Of a DNA stretch of 64,000 nt, positions 1-47,600 are shown one piece after another. Source of the DNA: Delphinus delphis (lineage: Eukaryota; Chordata; Mammalia; Artiodactyla; Delphinidae); assembly GCF_949987515.2 (NCBI RefSeq), contig NC_082694.2, positions 10,409,958-10,473,957 of the forward strand, in the 5' to 3' direction. A program made the translations under genes and the position numbers. Within the stretch, counting starts at the first letter, position 1, and every line of letters begins with the position of its first letter. The notes under the pieces were generated by a model that searched no databases, was not told the origin of the DNA, and saw only the letters and a program-made list of their open reading frames with translations.

Positions 1-48
1 TGCGTGGCCACATGGAGGGGCTGGGGGAGAAGAGGTGCCCACGCCTAC

Positions 49-36880
<36,832 letters not shown>

Positions 36881-36978
36881 CTACTTCCCTCCGTCCTTCT
36901 CTGGCAAAGCTTCCTTCTTGGAGCAACTTGGTCCAAAGCTTCTCCCAGGGCTCAGGGGGTAAGGAAGGTCCCGAGTGT

Positions 36979-37004
36979 GTTGCTTAGCAAGAGAGGTGAT
37001 GTCA
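36979..37004 (-). promoter_or_regulatory. Candidate FER1L5 promoter elements: RFX X-box-like plus CRE-like
   Basis: On the plus strand, GTTGCTTAGCAAG (36979-36991) is an imperfect inverted repeat resembling an RFX X-box. TGATGTCA (36997-37004) is one base off the palindromic CRE. Both lie 108-133 bp upstream of the FER1L5 ATG, 5 bp apart. RFX2 and CREM drive many spermatid genes, which would fit a sperm role for FER1L5. The TSS was not located, so function is inference. Confidence 0.35.
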
Positions 37005-37996
37005 CAAAGGTCAGTGGTTCTTGGGTGGTGGTTCTTGGTTCTGGAGAGGAATGAGGAGAATGGAAGGAAGAAGAAATCACAGAGTACGAAGCCAGTGGCT
37101 TGAGGCGCCCAGGGCTGTAGAAACAAACCAGTTTGGCTGAACTTCACTTCCTCCTTCCGTTCTCTTTTCTCTCTCATTCTTACTGTCCTTCTGATTTCAA
37201 GATCAGGTAGAAGGATAATATCTGCCCTTTATACAAGCAAGTTATCTGGAGTGAATCATTGCCAAAGTCACACAGTTTAGGTGAGAAAATAGAGAAGGGA
37301 GGTGAGCTGAGAAAAGAAATAAGGAAATCAAAGACGATTTCAGTGGTGTTTCAGAAGTCCTTCCTAATGTGGAAGCAAACATTTAGGCCTCCTTTTCTCT
37401 AAAGGAAACGTGAGTCTAGATATGAGTCTCTCTTGAACCAACAGAAACTAGCTTTCTCATCAATGAGCTCTTACGCCAGCTGGGTTTGTAAGGTTAAAGA
37501 AAAATCTGACATATTATCTTGCTGTGGCATCTTCATTGCCCTCAAGGCCTCTCAGCATGAGGATGGAACGGGGTCATTGCTCTTGTCCCTAAGTTTTTTC
37601 TGCTTTAGGGTTGAACATTATATAAATTATACCTTATCCAATAGTTAGCGTGAAAATTAATAGATGTTTTAAAAAAGTATATTCGTTGATGAAACAATTT
37701 AGCAGTAAGCTTACTACCCATTCTAAAACATGCATGGGTATGTTTTAGAGCAAAAAAACCCCAAAAAACTGAATGTGTGATCTTGGTGTTAGGACTGCTT
37801 TCAGCAGGTTTAAAAAGTACTTCCTGACAGTTTTTCTTGAAATGTAAACACAACACAATGCTTGTTGCTTTGTTAATAATTTTCCAAACTAAGCATGACA
37901 CAAAAGGCAAACCCAGGAAAAGGAAGAGACGGATAGATTTGACCGCATAAAATTCAAGATTCTTGTACAGAAAAATATACCTTAAAAGGTATATCA

Positions 37997-38204
37997 GAGC
38001 TTCCCTGGTGGCGCAGTGGTTGTGAGTCCGCCTGCCGATGCAGGGGACGCGGGTTCGTGCCCCGGTCCGGGAGGATCCCGCATGCCGCGGAGCGGCAGGG
38101 CCCGTGGGCCGTGGCCGCTGACCCTGCCCGTCCGGAGCCTGTGCTTCGCAATGGGAGAGGCCATGGCAGTGAGAGGCCCGCGTACCACAAAAAAATAAAT
38201 AAAT
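37997..38204 (+). mobile_element. CHR-type SINE, GC-rich form
   Basis: Perfect 12-bp target duplication AAAGGTATATCA at 37985-37996 and 38205-38216. The surrounding text is degenerate LINE-1. Confidence 0.95.
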
Positions 38205-38219
38205 AAAGGTATATCAAAG

Positions 38220-38900
38220 TAGGGAATGTTTGCAACAGCTCTTATAATTCAATAAGAAAAAGATGAATACTCCAAAGGAAAATGGGGCAAAGTATAGATT
38301 AGATGACTGTCCAAATGGACCAAAAAAAAAAAAGATGTAAAAAAAATTCAGCCTGCTTAATAATCAAAGAAACACAATGAGAACTTCCCTGGTGGCGCAG
38401 TGTTTAAGAATCTGCCTGCCAATGCAGGGGACACGGGATCGAGTACTGGTCCAGGAAGATCCCACATGCTGCGGAGCAAATAAGTCCATGCACCACAACT
38501 ACTGAGCCTACACTCTAGAGCCCGTGAGCCATATATACTGATGCCTGCGTGCCTAGAGCCCATGCTCCGCAACAAGAGAAGCCACCGCAGTGAGAAGCCC
38601 ATGCACCACAAGAGAGTAGCCCCCGCTCACCACAACTAGAGAAGAGCCCATGCACAGAAACGAAGACCCAATGCAGCCAAAAATAAATAAATAAATTTAT
38701 GAAAAAAGAAAAGGAAGAAACGCAATGAGATACTGTTTATCACTTTGCCAAATTGGACTCAGAAGCCCAAAAAACAAAAAAGATGTTAAAAAAATTCAAC
38801 CTCCTTAATAAGCAAAGAAATACAACAAGATACCATTTATCACCTCCCAAATTGGCAAAGAATGAAAAAAATGATAAACCTGGTGTGCTGAGGAAGGAAG
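38220..38900 (+). mobile_element. Degenerate LINE-1 ORF2 fragment with internal duplication
   Basis: LINE-1-like text (GAAATACAACAAGATACCAT, CCCAAATTGGCAAAGAATGA). About 110 bp occurs twice: at 38330-38382 plus 38731-38780 (split by a SINE) and at 38781-38860. Confidence 0.7.
38383..38714 (+). mobile_element. CHR-type SINE, full long form
   Basis: 16-bp target duplication with one mismatch: AAGAAACACAATGAGA (38367-38382) and AAGAAACGCAATGAGA (38715-38730). Confidence 0.95.
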
Positions 38901-39391
38901 AGGGGCAGAGAAAAGATACAAACCCATACACAGCGCTGATCAGAGTATAAAGAAAAAAACAGCAGAATGAAGGCTCAGGATAAGTGCCAGGGAAAGAGAG
39001 TTAAGCGTGGGGAGAGATGGACCGAAGGCTGCTCTTTTCCTGTCATCCTAATAGTAGTATTAACCTCTAAATAGCATATTTAAATAGCATCTCTTGAATT
39101 TTTCACTTTGAGACTCTGTCTATCAAGTCATCTCTTTTATATCGTCTCTCACTCCTTTCCCACCTCCTAGCTTCTCTCTCCCAAACTTCCCCCAACTCAT
39201 CACTTTTAGATATTATCTACTGCTGTTTATCACACCATGGCAGCTTTCTTACACCTGCCTTTCCTGCATCCTGTTCTCATAATTGTATCTCATTTAGGAG
39301 CTAAATCTACATTCAGTATTTTCATTTTTATAATAATGTATGTTTTTTTAACTGCAGATCAAGTAGTACCCTCCAATTCCACATCCTTTCT

Positions 39392-39750
39392 TTTTTTTAA
39401 ATTAATTAATTAATTAATTTTTGGCTGCGTTGGGTCTTCATTGCTGTGCGCAGGCTTTCTCTAGTTGTGGTGAGCTGGGGCTACTCTTCGTTGCGGTGTG
39501 CCGACTTTTCATTGCGGTGGCTTCTCTTGTTGCAGAGCACGGGCTTAGTTGTTCATTGCTTAGTTGTTTTAGTAGTTGTGGCACACGGGCTCAGTAGTTG
39601 TGGCTCGTAGGCTCTAGAGTGCAGGCTGTAGTTGTGGCGCATGGGCTTAGTTGCCCTGAGGCATGTGGGATCTTCCTGGACCAGGGCTTGAATCCGTGTC
39701 CCCTGCATTGGCAGGCGGGTTCTTAACCACTGTGCCACCAGGGAAGTCCT
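39392..39750 (-). mobile_element. CHR-type SINE, full long form, antisense
   Basis: Antisense tail (AATTAATTAATTAATTTTTG), body, and head ending CCACCAGGGAAGTCC. Perfect 10-bp duplication CATCCTTTCT at 39382-39391 and 39754-39763. Confidence 0.93.
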
Positions 39751-40315
39751 CCTCATCCTTTCTAATACAACTTTGTGTTTTTCTGTAATTTACAAATTGC
39801 TTCGTTTTTTTCATTTGCTTGCTTTTCTTAAAAGTCTGACCAAGTCTTTTAACATCCTTCAACAGCTCTGTGATCTCCTTTTAATACAGTCTCCCCCAGG
39901 TTCAAATGCATCAGGTATTTTACCAGTTTTTTCATTTTCCCTGAGCCCTGGGGAGATCTCTCCTGGCCTCCTCTCCTCTCTAGTCTACATTGGTTGCTCC
40001 CCAGTCCTGTAGCACAGCCATCATCCTGGGGCTTCCCTTCTTCACCACCAGTTTTAGAATTCCCCCGTTTGTCTCCTGTGTTGGACTCTGTTTCCCAGAT
40101 CCTTTCCTCTTTCTTGAGTTACTCTCTCATCTTAGTGGAACACGATTTTCCATAGCTTTCTGAATTTTTTGAGTGTTTGTAGGTCTGCACATGTCTTTAT
40201 TCCGCCCTTGCACTTGACTGATAGTCTGGCTGGATGTATCAGTCAGGATGGGCTATGTTATGCTGAGGTAACAAACATCTCCAAAAATCTCAGTGTCTTA
40301 AAACAATAAAGCATT

Positions 40316-41373
40316 TTTTTTAATAGCAGCTTTACTAAGATATAATTCACATACCATAGATTCAGTATTTTAAACAGTACTGTTCAGGTTTTTAGTATAT
40401 TCACAAGGTTGTGCAACTGTCATCACTATCTAATTCCAGAACATTTCATCACCCTGAAAAGAAACCTCATATTCATTAGCAGTCTCTTCCCATTTCCCCC
40501 TTCCCATAGCCCCTGGAAACCATGAATCCACTTTGTCTCTATAGATTTGCTATTCTGACATTTCATATGAATGGAATCATATAATATGTGGCCTTTGTGT
40601 CTGGCTTCTTTCACTGAGCATAATGTTTTCAAGGTTCATCCGTTTTGTAACATGTATCAGTACAGTTGGCCACCCCGAATCCATGGGTTCCACATCCATG
40701 GATTCAACCAACTGCAGATGGAAAATATTAAAAAACAAAAATTCCATAAAGTTCCCAGAAGCAAAACTTGAATTTTCTGTGCATCAGCAACTATTTACAT
40801 AACATTTACCTTGTATTAGGAATTATAAGTAATCTAGTGATGATTTAAAGTATTTGAGAGGATGTGTGTAGGTTATATGCAAATACTACACTGTTTTATG
40901 TAAAGGATTTGAGCATCTGTGGATTTTGGTATCCAAGGGGGGTCCTGGAACCAATCTGGATACCAGGTGACAACTGTACATCATTCCCTTTTATGAGCTG
41001 ATACATCCATTGTATGGATATACCACATTTTATTTATCCATTCATCAGTTGATGGACATTTAGGTTGTTAACATTTTTGGGTTATTATGAATAATGCTGC
41101 TGTGAACATTTGTGTACTTGTTATGTGTACATATGTTTTCAATTCTCTTGAGTATATATGTAGGAGTGGAATTGCTGGGTCATATGGTAACTCTATGCTT
41201 AACATTCTGAGGAGCTGCCAGACTGTTTTCCAAAGAGGTCGCACCATCTTACCAACCAATCAGCGATGTACAAGGGTTTCAATTTCTCCACGTACTTGCC
41301 AACACTTTTTGTCACATTTTTTGTTGTCACCATTGATTTTTTTAGACATCCTAGCGGGTGTGAAGTGGTAAAG
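40316..41373 (-). mobile_element. LINE-1 3' fragment, antisense, hosting a MER2
   Basis: Antisense LINE-1 landmarks: AAGATATAATTCACATACCA, CTTCTTTCACTGAGCATAAT, GTTGATGGACATTTAGGTTG, GTGGAATTGCTGGGTCATAT. On the minus strand 41068-41259 still reads IELPYDPAIPLLHIYSRELK, the C-terminus of ORF2. Confidence 0.92.
40663..40976 (+). mobile_element. MER2-like Tigger (Tc1/mariner) non-autonomous transposon
   Basis: CAGTTGGC...CAACTG ends, inner GGATTCAACCAACTGCAGAT and TTGGTATCCAAGGGGGGTCC blocks. TA target duplication at 40661-40662 and 40977-40978. The LINE-1 sequence resumes exactly after it. Confidence 0.9.
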
Positions 41374-42189
41374 ATTTATTTTTCTTCTTGAACCACGTTT
41401 CTTGCCTTGGGGTCCCACTGTCAGTCAGTCAACCAACTGATCGGTCATCAATCAGTCAACACAGGATCCATTCCCTATATTCTGGCTATGTTCTCTGAAG
41501 GATACGAAGAAGGTTAACATCCCCCACTTTAGGATCTACTCTCTCTTTACAAAACACAGAGGAAAGTTAACTCAAAGCAATCTATGGTCAGTACCAGAAT
41601 TCTTACTGGGGCATCTGGGGCCTTTTAGGGTCTGAGTTATGTCTGCCTCTCCAACCTCATCTCTCTCCACTTATTGACCACTGCTTCCTAGCTACACTGT
41701 TCTTGCCACTTTTTTTTTTTTTTTTTAATATTCTAAAGCTGTTTTCTGCCCCAGAGCCTTTGTCTTTGCTGTTCCTTCTCCTGGAGAGCTTCTCACCCAG
41801 CATCTACCATGCTACCGTATTCTCTTCCTTTGGTTTCAGCTTTAAGGTCACCTTCCCAGGGACACCCACCCCATCACCCAAGCCAAGGCTGGCTTGCTGT
41901 TCTACGTGCTCAGATCACTATCCACTTTTCCTTATTGCAGTAGGCATGGTGGGGAGTGGAGCTGTGAGGAGGTTCTGAAGCCAGGCTGCCTGGTTCCAGT
42001 TCTGCCTTTGATACTTACTAGCTGTGTAACCTTAGGCAAAATACTTGACTTCTATGGATATGACTATAATAGAACCTAGCATATAAAGTCACTGAGAGGA
42101 TTAAATGAAGTAGGTTATTTATGTTACTTAGAACTTGATTGGCATTCTCTAAATACCAGCCCTTACTATCACAATTATAAATTAAACAG

Positions 42190-42715
42190 TTTTTTTTTTA
42201 ATTGAAGTATAGTTGATTTACAATGCTGTGTTTGTTTCTGGTGTACAGCATAGTGATTCAGTTATACACACACACACACACACACATATGTATGTATGTT
42301 CTTTTTCATATTCTTTTCCATTATAGTTTATTTAAAGATATTGAGTGCAGTTCCCTGTGCTATACAGTAGGACCTTACTGTTTACTTTTTTTTTTTGCGG
42401 TACGCAGGCCTCTCACTTTTGTGGCCTCTCCTGTTGCGGAGCACAGGCTCCGGACGCACAGGCTCAGCTGCCATGGCTCACGGGCTTAGCCACTCTGCAG
42501 CATGTGGGATCTTCCCGGACCGGGGCACGAACCCGTGTCCCCTGCATCGTCAGGCGGACTCTCAACCACTGCGCCACCAGGGAAGCCCCTGTTTACCTAT
42601 TTTATATGTAGTAGTTTGTATCTGCTAATCCCAAACTCCTAATTTATCCCCCTCCCCGTTTTCCCCTTTGGTAACCATGAGTTTGTTTTCTATGTCTGTA
42701 AGTCTGTTTCTTTAA
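42190..42715 (-). mobile_element. LINE-1 3' UTR, antisense, interrupted by SINE
   Basis: TTGAAGTATAGTTGATTTAC, CAGTTCCCTGTGCTATACAG and TCTGCTAATCCCAAACTCCT are 3' UTR landmarks of cetartiodactyl LINE-1. Contains a (CA)n run at about 42266-42287. A possible LINE-1 tail (ACTATACTCCAATAAAAATT) follows at 43030. Confidence 0.9.
42386..42588 (-). mobile_element. CHR-type SINE, GC-rich form, antisense, nested in LINE-1
   Basis: Perfect 8-bp target duplication CTGTTTAC at 42378-42385 and 42589-42596. Confidence 0.95.
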
Positions 42716-42981
42716 AATTTATTTATTTATTTATGGCTGTGTGGGGTCTTCGTTTCTGTGCGAGGACTTTCTCTAGTTGCAGCGAGCGGGGGCCACCCTT
42801 CATCGCGGTGTGCGGGCCTCTCACTGTCGCGGCCTCTCTTGTTGCGGAGCACAGGCTCAGTAGTTGTGGCGCACGGGCTTTGTTACTCCGCGGCATGTGG
42901 GATCTTCCCAGACCAGGGCTTGAGCCCGTGTCCCCTGCATTGGCAGGCGGATTCTCAACCACTGCGCCACCAGGGAAGCCC
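42716..42981 (-). mobile_element. CHR-type SINE, long-form variant, antisense
   Basis: ATTTATTTATTTATGGCTGT tail to CACCAGGGAAGCCC head. The flanks CTGTAAGTCTGTTTCTT and CTGTAAGTTTCTT suggest an imperfect target duplication. Confidence 0.9.
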
Positions 42982-43079
42982 CTGTAAGTTTCTTAAACAG
43001 TTATTTACATAGATTTGAAAAGAAGGCAACTATACTCCAATAAAAATTAATTAAAAGAAAGAAGTATGCCAGCCACCCG

Positions 43080-43830
43080 GCAAAGCAACAATGCGGGGAA
43101 GCGAGAACAGGGGCTGCAGGAGCCAGCCTCCTCCCTCGCCCTAGTTTTCCCTGCTGAAGATGCAATAGGCCCGAACTCCGGACTCTGCGCTGTCTTGCCT
43201 GCGAGACCCGCTCGCGTTCTGGGCTCTTCTCTTCCCCCGTAGCTATATCCGTTCCGGGTTTTGCGGCTCACCGCCCCTCCCTTCCCAGGCTGTAATCCAC
43301 TTCCGCGTTTTGTTCGGTGCCCGGGGCGCCGGGGCTTGGAGGCGGTAATGCGCAAGCGCACAGGAATCCGGCCAGGGCTGAGCGCGCGGCCGGAAGGTTG
43401 CGGGTGAGGGAAGGGTCGGCCCCGGCGGGGGTGGCGGGCCCGGGGTGGGGTCGAGGCCCGTGTCGGTGTGGGCGGGGGTCTCGGTGAGGACCTCCGGGCT
43501 CCCAGGGTGCGCGGGGACCGGGCGGCCCGGGTCGGACGGCCGTGTGGGGCCGGGGGCGGACTCGGGCCGCCGTGACGCGGGCGCTGCGCGGGGCCGGGGT
43601 GGGCGGGAGGCGGCTCCTCCTCGTCGTGAACTCTCGGTGACCTTGGCTAAGTCACTCCATCCCCCTGAACCGGCGCCTCCGTCTGTAACGTGCGAATCAC
43701 AAGCCCTGGCTACCAGCTGGGGCGGTTTTGAGGCTCGGTGGCTGGACCCCCGAAGGGTACCTGGAGCAGAGGGCGGTTCCCCAGGGACCACCCCGGCCTC
43801 GGTGAGGGAGAGGGGTCTTCCTCGCATAGC
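43080..43830 (+). promoter_or_regulatory. KANSL3: CpG-island promoter and untranslated first exon of KANSL3
   Basis: A sharp rise in G+C and CpG density between AT-rich flanks, directly upstream of KANSL3, with no TATA box seen. Sites: ETS-like CACTTCCGC (43308-43316) and CCGGAAGG (43390-43397), and TGCGCAAGCGCA (43349-43360), one base from an NRF1 site. A GTGAGG donor after 43403 could end a non-coding exon 1 that splices to 44399. This layout is typical of housekeeping promoters. The reading frames in the island are CpG-rich shadows. Confidence 0.8.
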
Positions 43831-44398
43831 ATTGTTACAAATTTTGGGGAGGAGCTCTCACCTGTATATTTTTAAAACTCCAGAACATTATGAAGTCGTT
43901 GCAAAACTTTTGTTTAACACAAACGAGACGTCAAGGGCTTCCGTGAGGCCCACGTTAAGCAGCTGTTCCTGGGATGCTCACGCTACTGCTGGAGAGGGCT
44001 CTGGGAAGCTTTCGAGAATGGTGTGCAGCCGTAGAGACCCTTAGCTTCAGAATTATTAGTATTTGTAATTCCTCTTGTTTGCCAAAACCCGTCCCGCCCA
44101 CGTAGGAAATTAGGGCGCTGGCCAAGCAAGTTTAGTATCTGCCTTGGTGAACATTGGAGTCCCTCGGCTTTGCAGCGGACCAAATTGTAGAGATTGAGGA
44201 TGGAGGTGGTGCTATAGCCTTTTTTGGTGGTGGAGTGGGATCTCAGGAGCCCTCCCTACGTGGGCAAGGGTCTGTAGTGTGATGGATACTCAGTAACGAA
44301 TGCTAGAAGGTCACAAAAGTAAGAAGCCTGTTAGATGTTCTAGGTTGGAAGAAATTCTGAGCATTTGAATTGACTTAAACTGGAACTTTTCACTGCAG

Positions 44399-44663
44399 GT
44401 GACTAGCATGCAGGTACCCGTTCTCTGACTTGCTGCCCCTCTTCTGACATGGCCCACCGCGGTGGGGAGAGGGACTTCCAGACGTCAGCGCGGCGCATGG
44501 GCACCTCGCTGCTCTTCCAGCTTTCGGTGCATGAGCGGGAGCTGGACCTGGTGTTTCTGGATCATAGCTATGCCAAGCCGTGGAGTGCCCACCCAGATGC
44601 CAGTAGTGCCCGGCCCACCCGCATGCTCTTTGTTACTCCCCGGAGGCAGCACGAAAGTACCAT
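44399..44663 (+). CDS. KANSL3: KANSL3 exon 2: 5' UTR end and residues 1-72
   Basis: CACTGCAG acceptor at 44398; 50 bases of 5' UTR; ATG at 44449; GTGAGT donor after 44663. Ends HEST plus two bases, completing Ile72 with exon 3. Contains [20 protein letters not shown]. Confidence 0.95.
44408..44428 (+). other. Upstream ORF in KANSL3 5' UTR (6 codons)
   Basis: An ATG with A at -3 opens a frame of six codons (MQVPVL) closed by TGA at 44426-44428. It ends 20 bases before the main ATG, in the same exon. It could lower translation of KANSL3 or allow reinitiation. Whether it is conserved is unknown. Confidence 0.6.
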
Positions 44664-47600
44664 GTGAGTTTGGGCTTCTCTCCTAAGGGTGGCCATTGCC
44701 CTAACTGGGCAGTGATCAGATTTGGAGATTAGAGCGGATTTTACTGTGGGAGATGGTAAAGGGGGGGTGGGGCTTGGATGTTTAATTCAGGCATCACTGT
44801 TAAACATCGTGAGGTTATCAGGCCTATATGTGGACACCTACATCAAGACATCTCATGAGTTAGGAAAGCAAGATGTTCAAAGGAAAGCAAACAACTTAGA
44901 TAACAGGACTTGTCTGGGAAGAGGAATTGAAGAGGATTGTTTCAACTGTGAAGAAAAAGACTGAAGAGTTGACTTTTAAACATTGCCACCTAGGATTAGA
45001 CTCATTCCTTTAGTCCAGTGATCTGGCTCCAACACTGGCAGCAATAACTTTTTTACGGTAATTCGATTTGCTTTTCCTGGCTTCACCTGGAAAGTTGAGG
45101 AGCATATGCCCCAGGACCTTGCTTTCTCTCTTAGCTTGTTACAGAACTGTCACCATGGGTTGATCTTAACCCTTCCTAGGTCTGGTTACATATTCAGCCC
45201 GCCTACATTATAGGGTAAGGACTTTTTAATAAATTTACCATGTAATATGTGATAGAATTACATTTGGCCTAAATAAACTCATTTAGCAGTTCTTTTGACC
45301 TTTAAGGTGTTCTGATTACTGGTGTTTCAAGATATGTTGATATATTCTATTTTGATGCTTAAATCATGCCCTTAGTAATTTTATAAACTTTTATTGGGAA
45401 GAGGTTTTTTTGTTTGTTTGTTTTAATCTGACCTGATGTTTAATCTTTCCCCTGGCACAGGTTTTAGGTTTGTTGGAGAATAGAGATCTCGTGTTTTGCT
45501 TTTTTAGATCCCCGAGTGAGCCTTAATGAGCTAGAAGTACCATGATGTGTGTGTTCAACACGTGTAGAATAGTGGTTTTTATTTCTTTTCCCAGTGAGAG
45601 CAGCATTTTGTTGGCCTACTTTGAATGTACAGGGCATGGGGTCTGTGACTTTAGGGAATAATCCAGCATAATCCTGATGCTTCTGGCCTAGGGCATAACT
45701 GAAGAGCTCTTTTAAATAGAATTTGAGGTCTTTCTCTTAGTTACGTAATAGCTTCTTGATACTGAGACTCCTGTGTTCATATCTCATGATATTTTCTTAA
45801 AGTGAGATTTTGTGGATTTGGTCATTTCAGTACTCAGAAAATTATGTCCTTTTATAGACTGGCTCCACATATTGGCCCTGAAAGTGGGAGTTTGGCATGT
45901 TTTAGGAACTCTTTTCAGGCCATTGGGTCCAGAATGTGGTTGCAATGGGGGTGTAAGTGGGAGCTAAGGGAGAAGTTGGCAGAGGCTACCTCATGTAGGA
46001 ATTTGATCCTAAGAGTTGGTAAGAAGTCATTGAAGGATTTTAAGCTAGAGATTGGATTTTTATTTGAAAAGATCACTCTGAATTTTTGTTGAATAGATTA
46101 TAGTGCAGGAGTGGAGTAGATAAGACCTGCTAGAAGACCATTGCAGTGGTTGGGGCCAGAGATCATGAGCCTGATGGAGCAGGAATAGTAACAGGTGGAG
46201 AAAAACGGTTGGCCTTGAGGTGTATTTTGTAGGTCCATCCAACATGCCCTGCTGTAGTGAATTGGAAGGAGTAGCCAGGGTTAAGGGGAAAGGCAACATT
46301 CGGATGACTCTTAGATTTCTGGCTTGAGCAGCTGGGTGGTGCCATGAGTCGGGGAAGGCTTGGGGAAGATGTGGTTGGAATGGTGAAATCAGGAGTTCTA
46401 TTTTAGGAAGACAAGTCTAAGTATCTTGTCCAATGTCTGGTCCACAGAAGATAATCAGCTCTTTCACCCACCACCAAATCTAGCTGCACATTATTTCACT
46501 TCATTTCATAATGGTATAATTATTCCAGCCATTGGGAATGGATACAATAACATCCTTGAGGTCAAAAAGTTAAAGTGATGTTCGGTAGATAGCCAGTGGG
46601 CCAGTTTGATTGACATCGGATTTTGGGTGACAAAGTTGGTGCAGTGAAGGACCCTCATGGCACTAGGATTTCTTTAACATTTTAAAATATGAAAGATCCT
46701 TCAGGTATCCACTTATGTTTGTTTCTGTTGTAGGCTCCTTACAGAGTGAGTAAGCTAAGGCGTCTGCATTCCAGGTGATCTGTCTTAGACAATCATAGGC
46801 TTTTATAGCATATCATTAACTACCAGTTGACTTGCTAAGGAAAGGGCAAGTTTGTATGAATTTATTTAAAACTCTAGACTAACACCGCCCGACAGAACTC
46901 TGTAGTGATAGAAATGTTCTATATCTGTTCTGTCCAACATGGTAGCCTTAGGCAGATATGTCTGTTGAGCACTTGAAATGTGGCTTGTGTGACTGAGGAA
47001 CTGAATTTTTAATTCTGTTTATTTATTTATTTATTTAGGCCACGCTGCACAGCTTCAGGATCTTAGTTCCCCAACCAGAAAATGAACCCAGGCCCTCGGC
47101 AGTGAAAGTGCAGAGTCCTAACCACTGGACCACCAGGGAATTCCCTCTAATTTTTATTAATTTAAATAGTTCCACGTGGCTTATACCTACTGTATTGGAA
47201 AGCACGTTTAGGCAATCAACTATATGCTTAGGGAATATATTTGTCCTTTTAAAAAAAATAGCTCTTTGTCATTTTTGCATAGGTTCATTTTAAAACAACT
47301 TTGTGTTCCCCCAGCACATACCAGCATGTCAGAGGGCAGAGATCTAGACAAGCGTGGGAAAGATGACTTTGGATCATAATTTTCTTGTGGATATAATATG
47401 CTTATGCATACTTTAAAGCTGATTAGGGACTTACCTGGCGGTCCAGTTGTTAAGACTCCCTGCTTCCAATGCAGGAGGCGCGGGTTCGATCCCTGATCGG
47501 GGAACTAAGACGCCGCACGGCGCAGCCAAAACAAATAAATAAATAAAAGCTGATTATATTAAAGAGACATTTTTGGCAACCAGATGATCGTTAAATACCT

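Noticed and set aside
43445..44044. 199-codon open frame in the CpG island
   Set aside because: GC-rich island sequence lacks stops by composition; low-complexity Gly/Arg/Pro translation.
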